From Ohtaekwangia kribbensis (lineage in GTDB: Bacteria > Bacteroidota > Bacteroidia > Cytophagales > Cyclobacteriaceae), in assembly GCF_042676245.1 (NCBI RefSeq), contig NZ_JBHTKA010000007.1, forward strand, positions 124,001-188,000: a stretch of DNA of 64,000 bases. The letters are read 5' to 3'. The position numbers and the translations under genes are program-made. A model generated the notes under the pieces. It was not told the origin of the DNA, ran no database searches, and saw only the letters and a program-made list of their open reading frames with translations. Positions within the stretch are counted from its first letter, which is position 1, and every line of letters starts with the position of its first letter. Below are positions 10,049-19,900 of this stretch, in pieces.

Positions 10049-10897
10049 ATGATTCATACTAGAAGTATACATAGCCACGCGTTGGCCGCGCTGTTTCTTG
10101 TACTATATATGCACGTGGGGATTGAAGTTCTGGCGCAGCAGCGAAATCCACAATTTAACGTGATTGGTTTTTATACCGCCAGGCATGACGCTGCTCACAT
10201 CAGCTATGTGCATGAAGCTAACCGGTTCTTTGCTGAAGCTGCCACGAAGTATAATTTTAAGTACGATTCTACGAATGACTGGAACAACCTCAATGCTTCA
10301 TTCCTTGCCAACTACCAGGTGGTACTTTTTTTGGATACGCGTCCGGATTCACTGGAGCAGCGTGCAGCTTTTCAAAGGTATATGGAGCAGGGTGGTGCCT
10401 GGATGGGGTTTCATTTTGCGGGCTTTGCACTTACATCATCTGCCTATCCGCAGAATTGGGACTGGTATCACAATACATTTTTAGGCTCGGGTGAGTATAG
10501 AGGAAATACGTGGCGACCGACAAGTGCTATACTTCGCGTGGAGGATAAGAAACATCCTTCCGTTAAACATATACCGGCAACTTTCAAATCATCACCAAAC
10601 GAATGGTATAGCTGGAAGAATGATCTGCGTAAAAATCCGGATATAAAAATACTACTCTCGATCGATGCGAAAAGTTTTCCATTAGGCACCGGCCCGAAGC
10701 CACATGAGATCTGGCACAGCGGTGATTACCCGGTAGCATGGACGAACACGAAATATAGAATGATCTATATCAACATGGGACATAACGATATGGACTATGG
10801 CGGCACGAATGGAACGTTGTCGTATACTTTTCAGAATGAGGTGCAGAACAAGTTTGTTTTGGATGGGGTGACTTGGTTAGGAACAACAAGAAAGTAA
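10049..10897 (+). CDS. Secreted ThuA-like domain protein
   Basis: 282 residues with a signal peptide ending near VLAQ (residues 1-30). The mature part has a flavodoxin/glutaminase-like ThuA fold: an opening strand NVIGFYTARHDAAHISYVHE, the strand YQVVLFLDTRPD, a GGAWMGFHFAG turn and late strands with YPVAWTNTKY and YINMGHND. ThuA proteins are linked to trehalose and other sugar utilisation, but biochemical roles are poorly defined. Its export suggests a periplasmic or surface role. It follows the aldo/keto reductase by 12 bases. Confidence 0.85.
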   Translation: MIHTRSIHSHALAALFLVLYMHVGIEVLAQQRNPQFNVIGFYTARHDAAHISYVHEANRFFAEAATKYNFKYDSTNDWNNLNASFLANYQVVLFLDTRPDSLEQRAAFQRYMEQGGAWMGFHFAGFALTSSAYPQNWDWYHNTFLGSGEYRGNTWRPTSAILRVEDKKHPSVKHIPATFKSSPNEWYSWKNDLRKNPDIKILLSIDAKSFPLGTGPKPHEIWHSGDYPVAWTNTKYRMIYINMGHNDMDYGGTNGTLSYTFQNEVQNKFVLDGVTWLGTTRK

Positions 10898-10914
10898 GGA
10901 GTAAGAAGCAAAAA

Positions 10915-10941
10915 AAGAAGTAAGAATAAATCTTACTTCTT
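10915..10941. terminator. Bidirectional terminator hairpin between convergent genes
   Basis: Perfect 10-bp inverted repeat, AAGAAGTAAG at 10915-10924 and CTTACTTCTT at 10932-10941, with a 7-nt loop. It separates the ThuA-like gene (+) from the TPR gene (-) and overlaps the latter's stop codon. Confidence 0.65.
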
Positions 10942-11893
10942 AGTTGTTACGGTGGTGACGTATGGCGTTCCAGCCGACTATAGCCAGTATACAAAATAAG
11001 CTTATTCCCAGCGTCATGTAATTGTTTTCTGTATCAGCTTCTGTCAGGATTGGTGGTTGATATGTAATGGATTCGTCAGATTCAGGAAGTACATGGCTCA
11101 GATTTTTGTGCATGCTTTTGAATAAGGTATATCTTTTTTCGAATACTTCTGATGAATAGCCATACTCTTTTGCCATATCGTATAAGCGTACAGACATAGT
11201 AATATCCGCTGTAAGTGCGTATACATTTCCCAACTCAAACAACAGTAATGCTACGATTTTGTCTTTTGGTTTAATGAATGATACTCGTTCATTGAGTTGA
11301 TAAAACAGAGCTTCTTGCAATTTTAAAAGCGCTAAGCTATCCAATGACGATGCTGGTTTAACATCATTACCAAAGTTTGTCTCGATAAGAAAATCGCTTG
11401 TAACATAGCTATCTCCCTTTATCTTCGCTTCAAGAATTTTTACATGCAGCCATTCTGAGTTGTCATGTGACGTTGGGTCAATCTTCACTGCTTTCTTTAT
11501 CCAGTGTAATGCTTGTATATTGTCACCCAGTAATTCATATACTGTTCCTAAGTTGGCGGCTGTTGCATAACGACCAGGAGCAGTCTTTTCGATTTCTTGA
11601 AATATATCTTTCGCTTCCGCATAGCGTCCAAGGTATACCAATACAACACCGTAGTCAGAATAATATTCAATATTCTTGGTTGCTTTCCAAAGGCTGTCGA
11701 GCTTCTTTAATTCGATGGTATACTCATCTCTGAGTTTGGCAAAATCTTTTCCGGTCGGAGTCATTTCATCGGCAGTAAATCGATCGCCATGAATTTGTTT
11801 ACCGTTCAGTAGTACATGTGTTTCGTTTAAACAAGCCAGCGAGGTAACAGAGAAAGTTACTATCGTGACACAGGTTGCGATAAGTTTTATCAT
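10940..11893 (-). CDS. Exported TPR protein with C-terminal membrane anchor
   Basis: 317 residues. An N-terminal signal (IKLIATCVTIVTFSVTSLAC) could be cut by signal peptidase I or II; the Cys context SLAC is a poor lipobox. At least three TPR-like helical pairs follow (YYSDYGVVLVYLGRYAEA, AATAANLGTVYELLGDNIQALHWI region, and LLLFELGNVYALTADI). A C-terminal hydrophobic helix (YMTLGISLFCILAIVGW) ends in RHHRNN, so most of the protein is probably periplasmic with its tail in the membrane. It lies 68 bases downstream of the small gene and sigma factor and may belong to that cluster. Its function is unknown; TPRs suggest a protein-protein scaffold. Confidence 0.8.
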   Translation of the reverse strand: MIKLIATCVTIVTFSVTSLACLNETHVLLNGKQIHGDRFTADEMTPTGKDFAKLRDEYTIELKKLDSLWKATKNIEYYSDYGVVLVYLGRYAEAKDIFQEIEKTAPGRYATAANLGTVYELLGDNIQALHWIKKAVKIDPTSHDNSEWLHVKILEAKIKGDSYVTSDFLIETNFGNDVKPASSLDSLALLKLQEALFYQLNERVSFIKPKDKIVALLLFELGNVYALTADITMSVRLYDMAKEYGYSSEVFEKRYTLFKSMHKNLSHVLPESDESITYQPPILTEADTENNYMTLGISLFCILAIVGWNAIRHHRNN

Positions 11894-11961
11894 AAGCAGG
11901 TTAAGAGCTTTAAAGATAAAACTTTAAATATGTCTGAAGCTTTTGATGTAAGTATATATAG

Positions 11962-12198
11962 CTAAATCAAATCTTCGCGTTTGAAGCGATTGTGGAGTTT
12001 TTCGAAGGCTTGGGTTGGGTCAAACTCTTCCGGTGATGGTAACGGGGTTTTACCATATAGCATGTCGATTTCTGATTTGAGGGTTGGGTTTTCAGCCCAG
12101 AGTATATCCAGCTTGGCTAAATCCTGCAGGCTGGTTTCTGCTTTCAGATACCGTTTTATGAGTGACCATTCCTGCGTGTTCAGTCTTTTCATCGACAT
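11962..12198 (-). CDS. Small protein downstream of ECF sigma factor, possible anti-sigma-like domain
   Basis: 78 residues, MSMKRLNTQEWSLIKRYLKA at the start; the initiation codon may be Met1 or Met3. It is predicted helical and soluble with no membrane segment or signal. The spacing WSLIKRYLKAE then LAKLDILWAENP resembles the N-terminal sigma-binding domain of FecR-type anti-sigma factors, but the membrane and FecR domains are absent. It begins 89 bases after the sigma factor stop, the place where Bacteroidota usually encode a FecR protein. A role as a stand-alone anti-sigma factor is inference. Confidence 0.6.
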   Translation of the reverse strand: MSMKRLNTQEWSLIKRYLKAETSLQDLAKLDILWAENPTLKSEIDMLYGKTPLPSPEEFDPTQAFEKLHNRFKREDLI

Positions 12199-12287
12199 GC
12201 TGTATACATTGAAAAGACGAATTTATAGTCACATTACCCTGATCAAAAAGCTTGCTGAATTTTTTATACAAAGTGTATTAGCGGCAT

Positions 12288-12902
12288 TTACCCGGTTATC
12301 TGCAGTGAGCCGCGCAGGTGCTTTAGCGCCCGGCTCATTTGAGTCTCTACCGTTTTAATGCTGATGTTCAGTTTACTGGCGATCTCTTTATACTTCAAAC
12401 CATGTTCTCGACTTAGTTCAAAGATAAGCCTGCATTGGCGTGGTAAGCTTGCAATGGATTTTTCCACGTGGTGGTTAAGCTCCTGTTCAATGAGCAGGTC
12501 TTGGCTGTTCGTTAGTTCTGCGGCCAGTTGCATGGCAGCTTCGAGGTCGCACCATACCGTCTTCTTTATTTTACGCAGGTAATCGAAAGCGCGGTTGCGC
12601 ACCGCGGCAAACAGGTAGGCTTTGGGTGATGTGATAACGATCTGCTGGCGGTTCTTCCAGATGGTATAAAACACATCACTGACCAGTTCTTCAGCAACTT
12701 CTTTCACGTGCACGAATCTTACGCAGAACACACACAATGGAGAATACATATCGGCAAACAATTTCTGAAAGGCCGTATAATCGTCATCCTGGAGGATCCG
12801 ATTCATGAGGGAGTTAATATCCTGGGACGGTCCGTGGATAATTCCCGGGAATTTTGGGCTGCTTTCCGAATGAATAGTTGAAACGGGTATAGACTTATTC
12901 AT
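12288..12902 (-). CDS. ECF RNA polymerase sigma factor
   Basis: 204 residues with the two ECF regions: sigma-70 region 2 (YSPLCVFCVRFVHVKEVAEE, then LVSDVFYTIWKNR) at about 70-110 and region 4 (ASLPRQCRLIFELSREHGLK, YKEIASKLNISIKTVETQMS) at about 150-198. The first 30 residues are low-complexity and Ser/Pro-rich; Met33 could be an alternative start. This type, common in Bacteroidota, usually works with a FecR anti-sigma factor. Here only a 78-residue protein follows. It is divergent from the LacI-type regulator, with 152 bases between them. Confidence 0.93.
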   Translation of the reverse strand: MNKSIPVSTIHSESSPKFPGIIHGPSQDINSLMNRILQDDDYTAFQKLFADMYSPLCVFCVRFVHVKEVAEELVSDVFYTIWKNRQQIVITSPKAYLFAAVRNRAFDYLRKIKKTVWCDLEAAMQLAAELTNSQDLLIEQELNHHVEKSIASLPRQCRLIFELSREHGLKYKEIASKLNISIKTVETQMSRALKHLRGSLQITG

Positions 12903-13054
12903 AAACGAAATCGATTGATTGTTCTAATTTTCAACTTTTTTCAATCATTAATAGCACTATTTGTATAAATTTTCGAAATATTTTTCCGAGACCGTTCCCG
13001 GGATCGGGGTCGAAACATTATTTTTATGGGATCCTGATTCTACCCTGTAGCACT

Positions 13055-14071
13055 ATGCAGAAAAAAGTCGTCACTATTAAAGACATCGCCCGCATGCTGG
13101 GCATTTCCAAGTCAACAGTCTCGCGCGCGCTTGCCGGACGATCCGATATACATCCGGAAACCAAGCAGAAGATTCTTGATCTAGCCAGTCAGTTGCAATA
13201 CGAACCCAATACACTCGCTATAAATCTCAAGCAACAAAAAACCAATACGATTGGTGTGATTGTGCCCGAGACGATCAATCGCTTTTTTGCACGTGCTGTT
13301 GGAGGTATACAAAAGCAGGCTGATATGGCGGGTATGAATGTTATGATCTGCCAATCGAATGAGTCCTATATAGCCGAGAAGAAGAATTTACATTCGCTTG
13401 TATCAAGCCGGGTAGATGGTATCATTGTATCAATCTCTACGGAGACTGATCGCTCGGATCAGTTTGCTTCGCTAACAGAGAAGGGTATACCACTTGTATT
13501 CTTCGATCGCGTGTTTGAAAATATAGTGGCCTCGCAGGTTGTTACCAACAACTATGAAATTGCTATGGAAGGAACGGAGCACCTGATAGAGCAAGGGTGT
13601 AAACGTATAGCGTTCGTTACCGGGCCGGAGCATTTGTTTAACAGTCGCGCGCGTCTCAATGGCTATCTCGATGCATTGCGTAAACACAACCTGCAGGTGA
13701 AAGATTCTTATATAGTACACTCACATTATCGCAGCGATAAAGTAGAAGAGTATACACGCTACCTGCTCAACCTGCCGCAGCGGCCTGATGCTATCTTTGC
13801 CATCAACGACTATGCGGCACTTGAAATGATACACATCATGAAGAAGAACGGCTTGCGTATACCACAGGATGTTGCCGTGCTGGGTTTTAACAACGAGAAC
13901 CTTTGTCGTTTTGTAGAGCCATCGCTTAGCAGCATTGATCACCCGGCTCATGATATAGGGGCGAGTGCTGCGGAGATGCTCATCAACCACATTCGCCACC
14001 ACGACATGAAACCGGAGAAACGGGTCATTAAAAGCAGCCTGATTATTCGGGAGTCATCCCGTGTCCAATAG
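13055..14071 (+). CDS. LacI family transcriptional regulator
   Basis: 338 residues. The N-terminal helix-turn-helix (VTIKDIARMLGISKSTVSRA, residues 6-25) and hinge helix (QLQYEPNTLAINLKQQKT) are classic LacI. The periplasmic-binding-protein-like sensor domain runs from about 62 (NTIGVIVPETINRFF) to the end, with the usual VDGIIVSIS, IPLVFFDR and VAVLGFNNE segments. It should bind a sugar or related ligand and control nearby genes. The UMF1 transporter starts 85 bases downstream and is a plausible target. The ligand is not identifiable. Confidence 0.93.
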   Translation: MQKKVVTIKDIARMLGISKSTVSRALAGRSDIHPETKQKILDLASQLQYEPNTLAINLKQQKTNTIGVIVPETINRFFARAVGGIQKQADMAGMNVMICQSNESYIAEKKNLHSLVSSRVDGIIVSISTETDRSDQFASLTEKGIPLVFFDRVFENIVASQVVTNNYEIAMEGTEHLIEQGCKRIAFVTGPEHLFNSRARLNGYLDALRKHNLQVKDSYIVHSHYRSDKVEEYTRYLLNLPQRPDAIFAINDYAALEMIHIMKKNGLRIPQDVAVLGFNNENLCRFVEPSLSSIDHPAHDIGASAAEMLINHIRHHDMKPEKRVIKSSLIIRESSRVQ

Positions 14072-14156
14072 GAAATCAGCAAACACTTTACTTTCAATAC
14101 ACGAGCTTTGTTTTGCCGGGCGAATTCCTAATCTTGTATAATCAAAAGACTGCATT

Positions 14157-15482
14157 ATGGAAGGTGTGAGTGTTGCCGCACAACTTAATAATCCGAAAAC
14201 CGTGCGGGCCTGGTATATGTACGATTGGGCCAATTCAGTGTATTCGCTTGTTATAACAACGGCTATTTTTCCGATCTACTATAAAGCTGTTGCGCAGAAC
14301 AACGGCAGCGATGTTGTCCAATTCCTCGGTGTCTCCATTCAGAACTCCGTGTTATATAGTTATGCTTTGTCCTTTTCATTTCTCATCGTAGCAGCTATAC
14401 TTCCGCTACTCTCCGGTGCTGCTGATTATACCGGCAACAAAAAAGCTTTCATGAAATTCTTTGTGTGGCTTGGAAGTCTTTCATGCATGGGACTATATTT
14501 CTTTGAAGATATACATACACTGGAGTGGGGCATTGCCTGTTCTATACTCGCCAGTATAGGATACTCCGGGAGTCTTGTTTTTTACAATGCATTTTTACCC
14601 GAGATCGTAACGCACGATAAGTATGATGTTACCAGTGCGAAAGGTTTTTCCATGGGTTATTATGGAAGTGTTATACTGATGGTGATCTCCTCTATCATCA
14701 TCATGAACTATAAATTATTCTTCTTTGCAACAGATGGTGAAGCCACACGCTTTTCTTTTCTATTGGTAGGTGTATGGTGGATTGGCTTCTCAATGATACC
14801 CTTCGCGATATTGCCGGATAATCCATACGCACGCAAGCCCGTTGATAACATCTGGACGAAAGGATATGAAGAGATCAGAGCGGTGTGGAGGAGTTTAAAA
14901 AAATCGCCAGACCTGAAACGATTCCTGGCGGCATTTTTCTTTTATAATGGAGGTGTGCAGTCGGTGATGTATCTCGCTACACTTTTTGGTACCGATGTGC
15001 TGCATTTAAAGACCGACAGTCTCATCATGACCGTTGTGATCATTCAACTGGTGGGCTCTATAGGCGCGTGGTTGTTTGCGCGTGTATCGCAGGTAAAGGG
15101 TAACCTATATTCGCTTGTAGTTATGATTGTACTCTGGATCGGAGTATGTATAGGTGCCTACTTCGTTGCAACTGAATATCAGTTCTATGCGCTGGCATTT
15201 GTAGTGGGCATGGTGATGGGAGGGATTCAGTCACTGTCGCGGGCCACGTATTCCAAACTGATTCCGGTTGATACGATCGATCACACCTCGTACTTCAGTT
15301 TTTATGATGTGACCTATAATTTATCGATCGTGGCCGGAACATTTTCGTATGGCTTCATCGATCACATCACGGGCAGTATGCGCTATAGCGCACTTGCCCT
15401 GGCCCTGTATTTTATTATAGGTATGCTGATTCTTTTTACCGTGAAGCCTGCGAGCATTCGGAAAGTGAATGCTGCAGTATAA
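14157..15482 (+). CDS. MFS transporter, UMF1/Atg22-like
   Basis: 441 residues with about 12 predicted membrane helices. The opening RAWYMYDWANSVYSLVITTA matches the signature of the UMF1 (Atg22-like) subfamily of the major facilitator superfamily. A further conserved stretch is VVGMVMGGIQSLSRATYSKL. Fungal members export amino acids from the vacuole; bacterial substrates are mostly unknown. It lies downstream of the LacI-type regulator on the same strand and converges on the AMP nucleosidase gene with a 4-base gap. Confidence 0.9.
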   Translation: MEGVSVAAQLNNPKTVRAWYMYDWANSVYSLVITTAIFPIYYKAVAQNNGSDVVQFLGVSIQNSVLYSYALSFSFLIVAAILPLLSGAADYTGNKKAFMKFFVWLGSLSCMGLYFFEDIHTLEWGIACSILASIGYSGSLVFYNAFLPEIVTHDKYDVTSAKGFSMGYYGSVILMVISSIIIMNYKLFFFATDGEATRFSFLLVGVWWIGFSMIPFAILPDNPYARKPVDNIWTKGYEEIRAVWRSLKKSPDLKRFLAAFFFYNGGVQSVMYLATLFGTDVLHLKTDSLIMTVVIIQLVGSIGAWLFARVSQVKGNLYSLVVMIVLWIGVCIGAYFVATEYQFYALAFVVGMVMGGIQSLSRATYSKLIPVDTIDHTSYFSFYDVTYNLSIVAGTFSYGFIDHITGSMRYSALALALYFIIGMLILFTVKPASIRKVNAAV

Positions 15483-15486
15483 ATCA

Positions 15487-16257
15487 TCAGTATTGCAGGT
15501 GCTTTACAGTAGCTCCGTTATTAATCAACTGGCGCAATGAATCAATACCAATCTTCAGGTGGCGTTCCACGTATTGCTGGGTAACAGAACCATCGCTCAC
15601 TTCAGTCTTTACACCTTCGGGCACCATCGGTTGATCAGACACCAGCAACAATGCACCGGCAGGAATCTTGTTATAGAATGCCGTGCTAAATATAGTGGCA
15701 GTCTCCATGTCGATAGCCTGTGCGCGGATCTTGCGCAGATACTCTTTAAACTCTTCATCCCATTCCCACACCCTGCGGTTGGTAGTATATACCGTGCCTG
15801 TCCAGTAGTCTTGTTTGTAATCGCGAATGGTTGTTGAGATTGCTTTCTGCAAAGCGAACGAAGGTAACGCAGGTACTTCTGCTGGAAAATAATCGTTGGA
15901 TGTACCCTCACCGCGAATGGCAGCAATCGGCAGGATAAGATCTCCGAGATTGTTTTTCTTTTTCAGTCCGCCACATTTACCGAGGAAGAGCGCAGCTTTT
16001 GGTTGTATAGCACTCAGGCAATCCATAACAGTTGCGGCATTGGGACTACCCATACCAAAGTTAATGATAGTAATACCTTCGGCAGTAGCGCAACGCATGG
16101 CGCGGTCAAGGCCCACAACCTGGGTGTTGTGTAGCTCAGCAAACATTTTTACATAATTGTCGAAATTGGTCAGCAGTATATATTTACCAAACTGATTGAG
16201 TGGCAGACCAGTGTAACGGGGAAGCCAGTTCTCTACTATTTCTTGTTTTGTTTTCAT
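15487..16257 (-). CDS. amn: AMP nucleosidase (short Bacteroidota form)
   Basis: 256 residues, the catalytic phosphorylase-like domain without the N-terminal regulatory domain of enterobacterial Amn. Visible family segments are TIINFGMGSPNAATVMDCLS, ALFLGKCGGLK, RGEGTSNDYFP, QAIDMETATIFSTAFYNKIP and LLLVSDQPM. It should hydrolyse AMP to adenine and ribose 5-phosphate in the cytoplasm. It stands alone, convergent with the MFS gene and divergent from the HsdR_N-domain gene. Confidence 0.93.
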   Translation of the reverse strand: MKTKQEIVENWLPRYTGLPLNQFGKYILLTNFDNYVKMFAELHNTQVVGLDRAMRCATAEGITIINFGMGSPNAATVMDCLSAIQPKAALFLGKCGGLKKKNNLGDLILPIAAIRGEGTSNDYFPAEVPALPSFALQKAISTTIRDYKQDYWTGTVYTTNRRVWEWDEEFKEYLRKIRAQAIDMETATIFSTAFYNKIPAGALLLVSDQPMVPEGVKTEVSDGSVTQQYVERHLKIGIDSLRQLINNGATVKHLQY

Positions 16258-16399
16258 GCTTCTAAAAATACCAAATCATTGGCGATTGGTAATGACAGGT
16301 AGTTTAATTTTGAATTGTTATTAATTGTCAAGACGTGTTCGATCTGCGTCTTTTACTACCTGTATAAATAAAATTGCCTAAAAATAGTTTCTTTGCCGT

Positions 16400-16846
16400 A
16401 TGATTCAACTCAACCTTCCGGCATTTGAACATCAGATAAAGCAGGCTGATGGCAAACACTGGATCTTTGATGTGTTGCGGAAGAAGTATCTGGTGCTAAC
16501 TCCGGAAGAATGGGTGCGGCAACATTTTGTGCACTACCTGGTAAATGAAATGCAATACCCGCGAACGCTGATAAAGGTTGAAGGCGGATTGTCGTACAAC
16601 AAACTCTCGAAGCGATCAGATATAGTGGTGTTCGACCGGAATGGTAAACCCTGGATGATCATTGAATGTAAGGCACCGGATATAGCCATTACTGAAAGCA
16701 CCGTGCGCCAGGCTTCCATGTATAATGCTACACTGAAAGCGAACTTCCTGGTGGTGACGAATGGCATGCGGCACTTTCTCTTTCAAACCGACTGGCTGAA
16801 CAACACCACGCGCGTACTGGATGCCATGCCACCCTTTGAAAACTGA
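16400..16846 (+). CDS. HsdR N-terminal (PD-(D/E)XK) domain protein
   Basis: 148 residues, the size of a single domain. It matches the N-terminal domain of type I restriction R subunits: HFVHYLVNEMQYPRTLIKVE followed by the nuclease core SDIVVFDRNGKPWMIIECKA, where Asp and Glu-x-Lys form a PD-(D/E)XK site. No helicase, HsdM or HsdS gene is near. Stand-alone proteins of this kind are common in Bacteroidota and are generally annotated as restriction endonuclease subunit R; their biological role is not established. The start at 16400 gives the usual N-terminus. Confidence 0.85.
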   Translation: MIQLNLPAFEHQIKQADGKHWIFDVLRKKYLVLTPEEWVRQHFVHYLVNEMQYPRTLIKVEGGLSYNKLSKRSDIVVFDRNGKPWMIIECKAPDIAITESTVRQASMYNATLKANFLVVTNGMRHFLFQTDWLNNTTRVLDAMPPFEN

Positions 16847-16849
16847 TCA

Positions 16850-16883
16850 ATAAAAAAGGCTGCCGCGTTATGCGACAGCCTTT
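16850..16883 (-). terminator. Rho-independent terminator of the minus-strand operon
   Basis: An 11-bp stem with one mismatch (AAGGCTGCCGC paired with GCGACAGCCTT) and a short loop. On the minus strand it is followed by a run of T (read as AAAAAA on the plus strand), so it mainly terminates the giant secreted-protein gene. It may also stop plus-strand reading from the HsdR_N gene. Confidence 0.8.
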
Positions 16884-16906
16884 AGATTTTCAGGTTAACC
16901 TATATA

Positions 16907-19900
16907 TCATGGGTTGCCTGCTACAACAATCTTCTTGCGTACCAGCTCGCCTTTGGCCGAACGCAACTGTAGTATATATATACCATTGGCAAATTCGGTG
17001 GTGCTGATAACTTTGTTTTTCTCACCGGTCTTAAATTGATTGGTATATACTTCGCGCCCAAAGTTATCGATCAGACTTACCGGCAAAGCCTGGCTTGCTG
17101 CTGCTGGTAACTGAACGTTAAGCTGGCCGCGAGTCGGGTTCGGATATATAGCAACCTGTGCTGCATAACCGGTTTCTATACCCGTCACCAGGTCTGGTTC
17201 AACCGAAGCATCGAGTACCTTGGCCTGATATACATTTTTATTACCGCCTTCTATACCTTGTACAAACACGACCACGGCACCGTTGCCACTGGTAATCAGG
17301 TTACGGTTGCTCCAGACAACTTCTTCAATTGTTACGGTTTGTTGAGGAGCAAGGTCTTGTGTCAGTTTTATACCGGCTGCAGTAGGCAGCATTTCTTTGG
17401 CAACGTATACAAATTCAGGGTCGCCGTTAGCGCCTAACATAGAAGGGTCGGTGATGCTCTTTTCTACAATCGTAGTAAATACGTTTACTCCCGCTACAGG
17501 AAGCGTTTGCGTAGTTGCGTTGGTAAGGGAAGTCTGTATTCTCACCAGCTCGCCATCCTTTACCAGGTTCGTGGTAATGCGGATCGGTGAAGGTGTGAGC
17601 ACACGACTGTTGTAGAGATCGAGTAGCCCGGCCGTTGTACTTACCACTGTACCATCGAGACCAAACATCGGAGCATTTGTTATACCGTAGAACGCAGTGC
17701 GAGAGTTGTTGATTTCAACGTTCGCCTTGTTCAGTGGATCTTCTCCCGGGAATGCTGTGTGGAATTCGATCTTGGCAATTTCATCAGCGTTGCTGTTTGA
17801 GAACGCGCGGAACGCATCGTTGTGAAGTTTGGTATTGGCTGCAGCCGATGAGTTGGTAAAGCTTTCTACCAGTACCGTTCTTGTTCTTTCACCAATGAAA
17901 ACATTATCGAATGCAAATCCTTCTCTGCGGGGCAGGTTGCTGGCAAATGCAATCCGGAATACAACTTTCGACTGACCGATCAGGTTATCGAGTTTATAGG
18001 TTGCCCTGCGCCATCCGCCATATACACCGGTCCAACCCAAGTCGTTGGCAGCCTGGTTTCCGGGACTACTGGATATACCACTCTCATCGTACCAGTTAGC
18101 ACCTTGTCCAATCTGTCCGATAACAATCCAGTTACCATCATCTTCAATGTTACCATCGGTGTTATACTGAAGCACAGCACCATCATTTCCGGCAGGTGTA
18201 TCAGACCATATATCAAGTGAGATGATCGGGCGCGCTGCACTTGCAAAGTTATAGCACTGACTCAGCACCCATGATTGTTCATTTACATTACTGTTACCGC
18301 TAAGGTTGGTGTCCCATGCATTACCATTACCGGTAGCAGAGTTATCTTTATTCACCACGGCACCGGCCGGATGACCGTACGCCCACGATGAATTGGTACC
18401 CCCGGCAATCCATCCATCAGCACTGGCATCAAAGTCTTGCGTGTAAGAATTTGTCTCGGTAATAGCCGGGTACGATGGCACTATATATATAGGCTTCTGC
18501 ACGGTATCCTTGCAGTTGGCATTGGTCGTCACAATAAGCTGTGCTGAATCTATGCCTACAGAAGTATAATTAACAGACGGTGTTTTACCAGTGCCGGCAG
18601 AACCTATGGTGAGTGTTCCGCCCTTGGCAAAGTTCCAGGTATATGACTGAATGTTGGCGTCTGGTATATTCGATGTGCTCGCAGCAAATGCTGTATTGGA
18701 GCCTGTTACCGGATCGTGACATACATTGGCCCAGGTAAAGGCTGAATTAGGATTCGGGTTTACAGTAACCGGAATTTGTGGAGGAGTAATCACACATCCG
18801 TCCGATGTCGTCATGGTATATTGAACAAGGAAGTTACCGAGTCCGCTGAACACATGGTTCGGGCTATAGTATGTTCCTGTAGTTCGGCCTGCGTTTGTTC
18901 CGGCAGGTATAGCGCCATTGCCGGCAACAAGCGAAGCTCCATCACCAAATACCCAGCTGGTGCTGGCAATGGTAGTGGGCGAGCCGTTTGGTACAACGGT
19001 AGAGCTATTGGTAATTGCTACCGGGAATCCGTTACAAGCTGTACCAATCGATATGGAAGGACTGATGGTTGGCAACAAGGTTATACCCAGGTCTTGTGAA
19101 TTGGAACAGGTAGTGGATGGATTCTGATATACTACATGTAAATTATAGTTACCCGGAGAAAGTGATGCAGGATTGAGTTGTACCGTACCAGCGGAAGGAT
19201 TCGGTACCAATGCTGAATTTATACCACCTGAACCTGACCACACACTGTTCGGTGCACTCAAGCCCTGGTCGCGTGCTTCGAATACAACAGGTCCGCCTGT
19301 TAAACAGATCTTGTTTACATCCGTAACGGAAGCGAGTATCGTAAGACTTGGTAATGGTTTAATGGTGAGTGCTATTTTGGTAGCGGCACCTTCACAACTG
19401 TTTACAGTTTGTGTTGCCAGGAATGAATATGATCCGGCAACTGTATTGTCAATGCCCAGTGCAGCAGCTGTAGGTGAACTGGTTTGTGTGATAAATGTAT
19501 TGGTAGATCCATTATACCAGCGCACAGATGTACCAGACACAACGAGGTCGCTATTCGGTACAGTCTGATTAACACAATATTCGCGGCTGAAGTCTGATGC
19601 AGGTGCTGCAGGACTTGGCTTCACGGTAAAGGTAAGTGCCAGCGGAGCTTGTCTGCTTTCACAACCGTTGATCGTGCGCGTTACATAAAATGTAGATGTA
19701 CCTGCTATAAGATTGTTTACCGGTGGAAGATAAGAATCTCCGGTAGCATCTGGTGTTACCGGTGGATTGCTGGTATACCAGCTATAGGTTGTCCCGGCAA
19801 CGGTGGTTGCGGTATATGGATTTATAATTGTGCCCTGGCATATCTCTACGGTTGTACCGGGACTGATACTGCCAACTGGTACAATGGATGGACGCGCACT

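Noticed and set aside
12985..13015. Possible LacI operator near CCCGGG in the sigma/LacI gap
   Set aside because: Dyad symmetry around CCCGGG is poor beyond the centre, so I did not call an operator.
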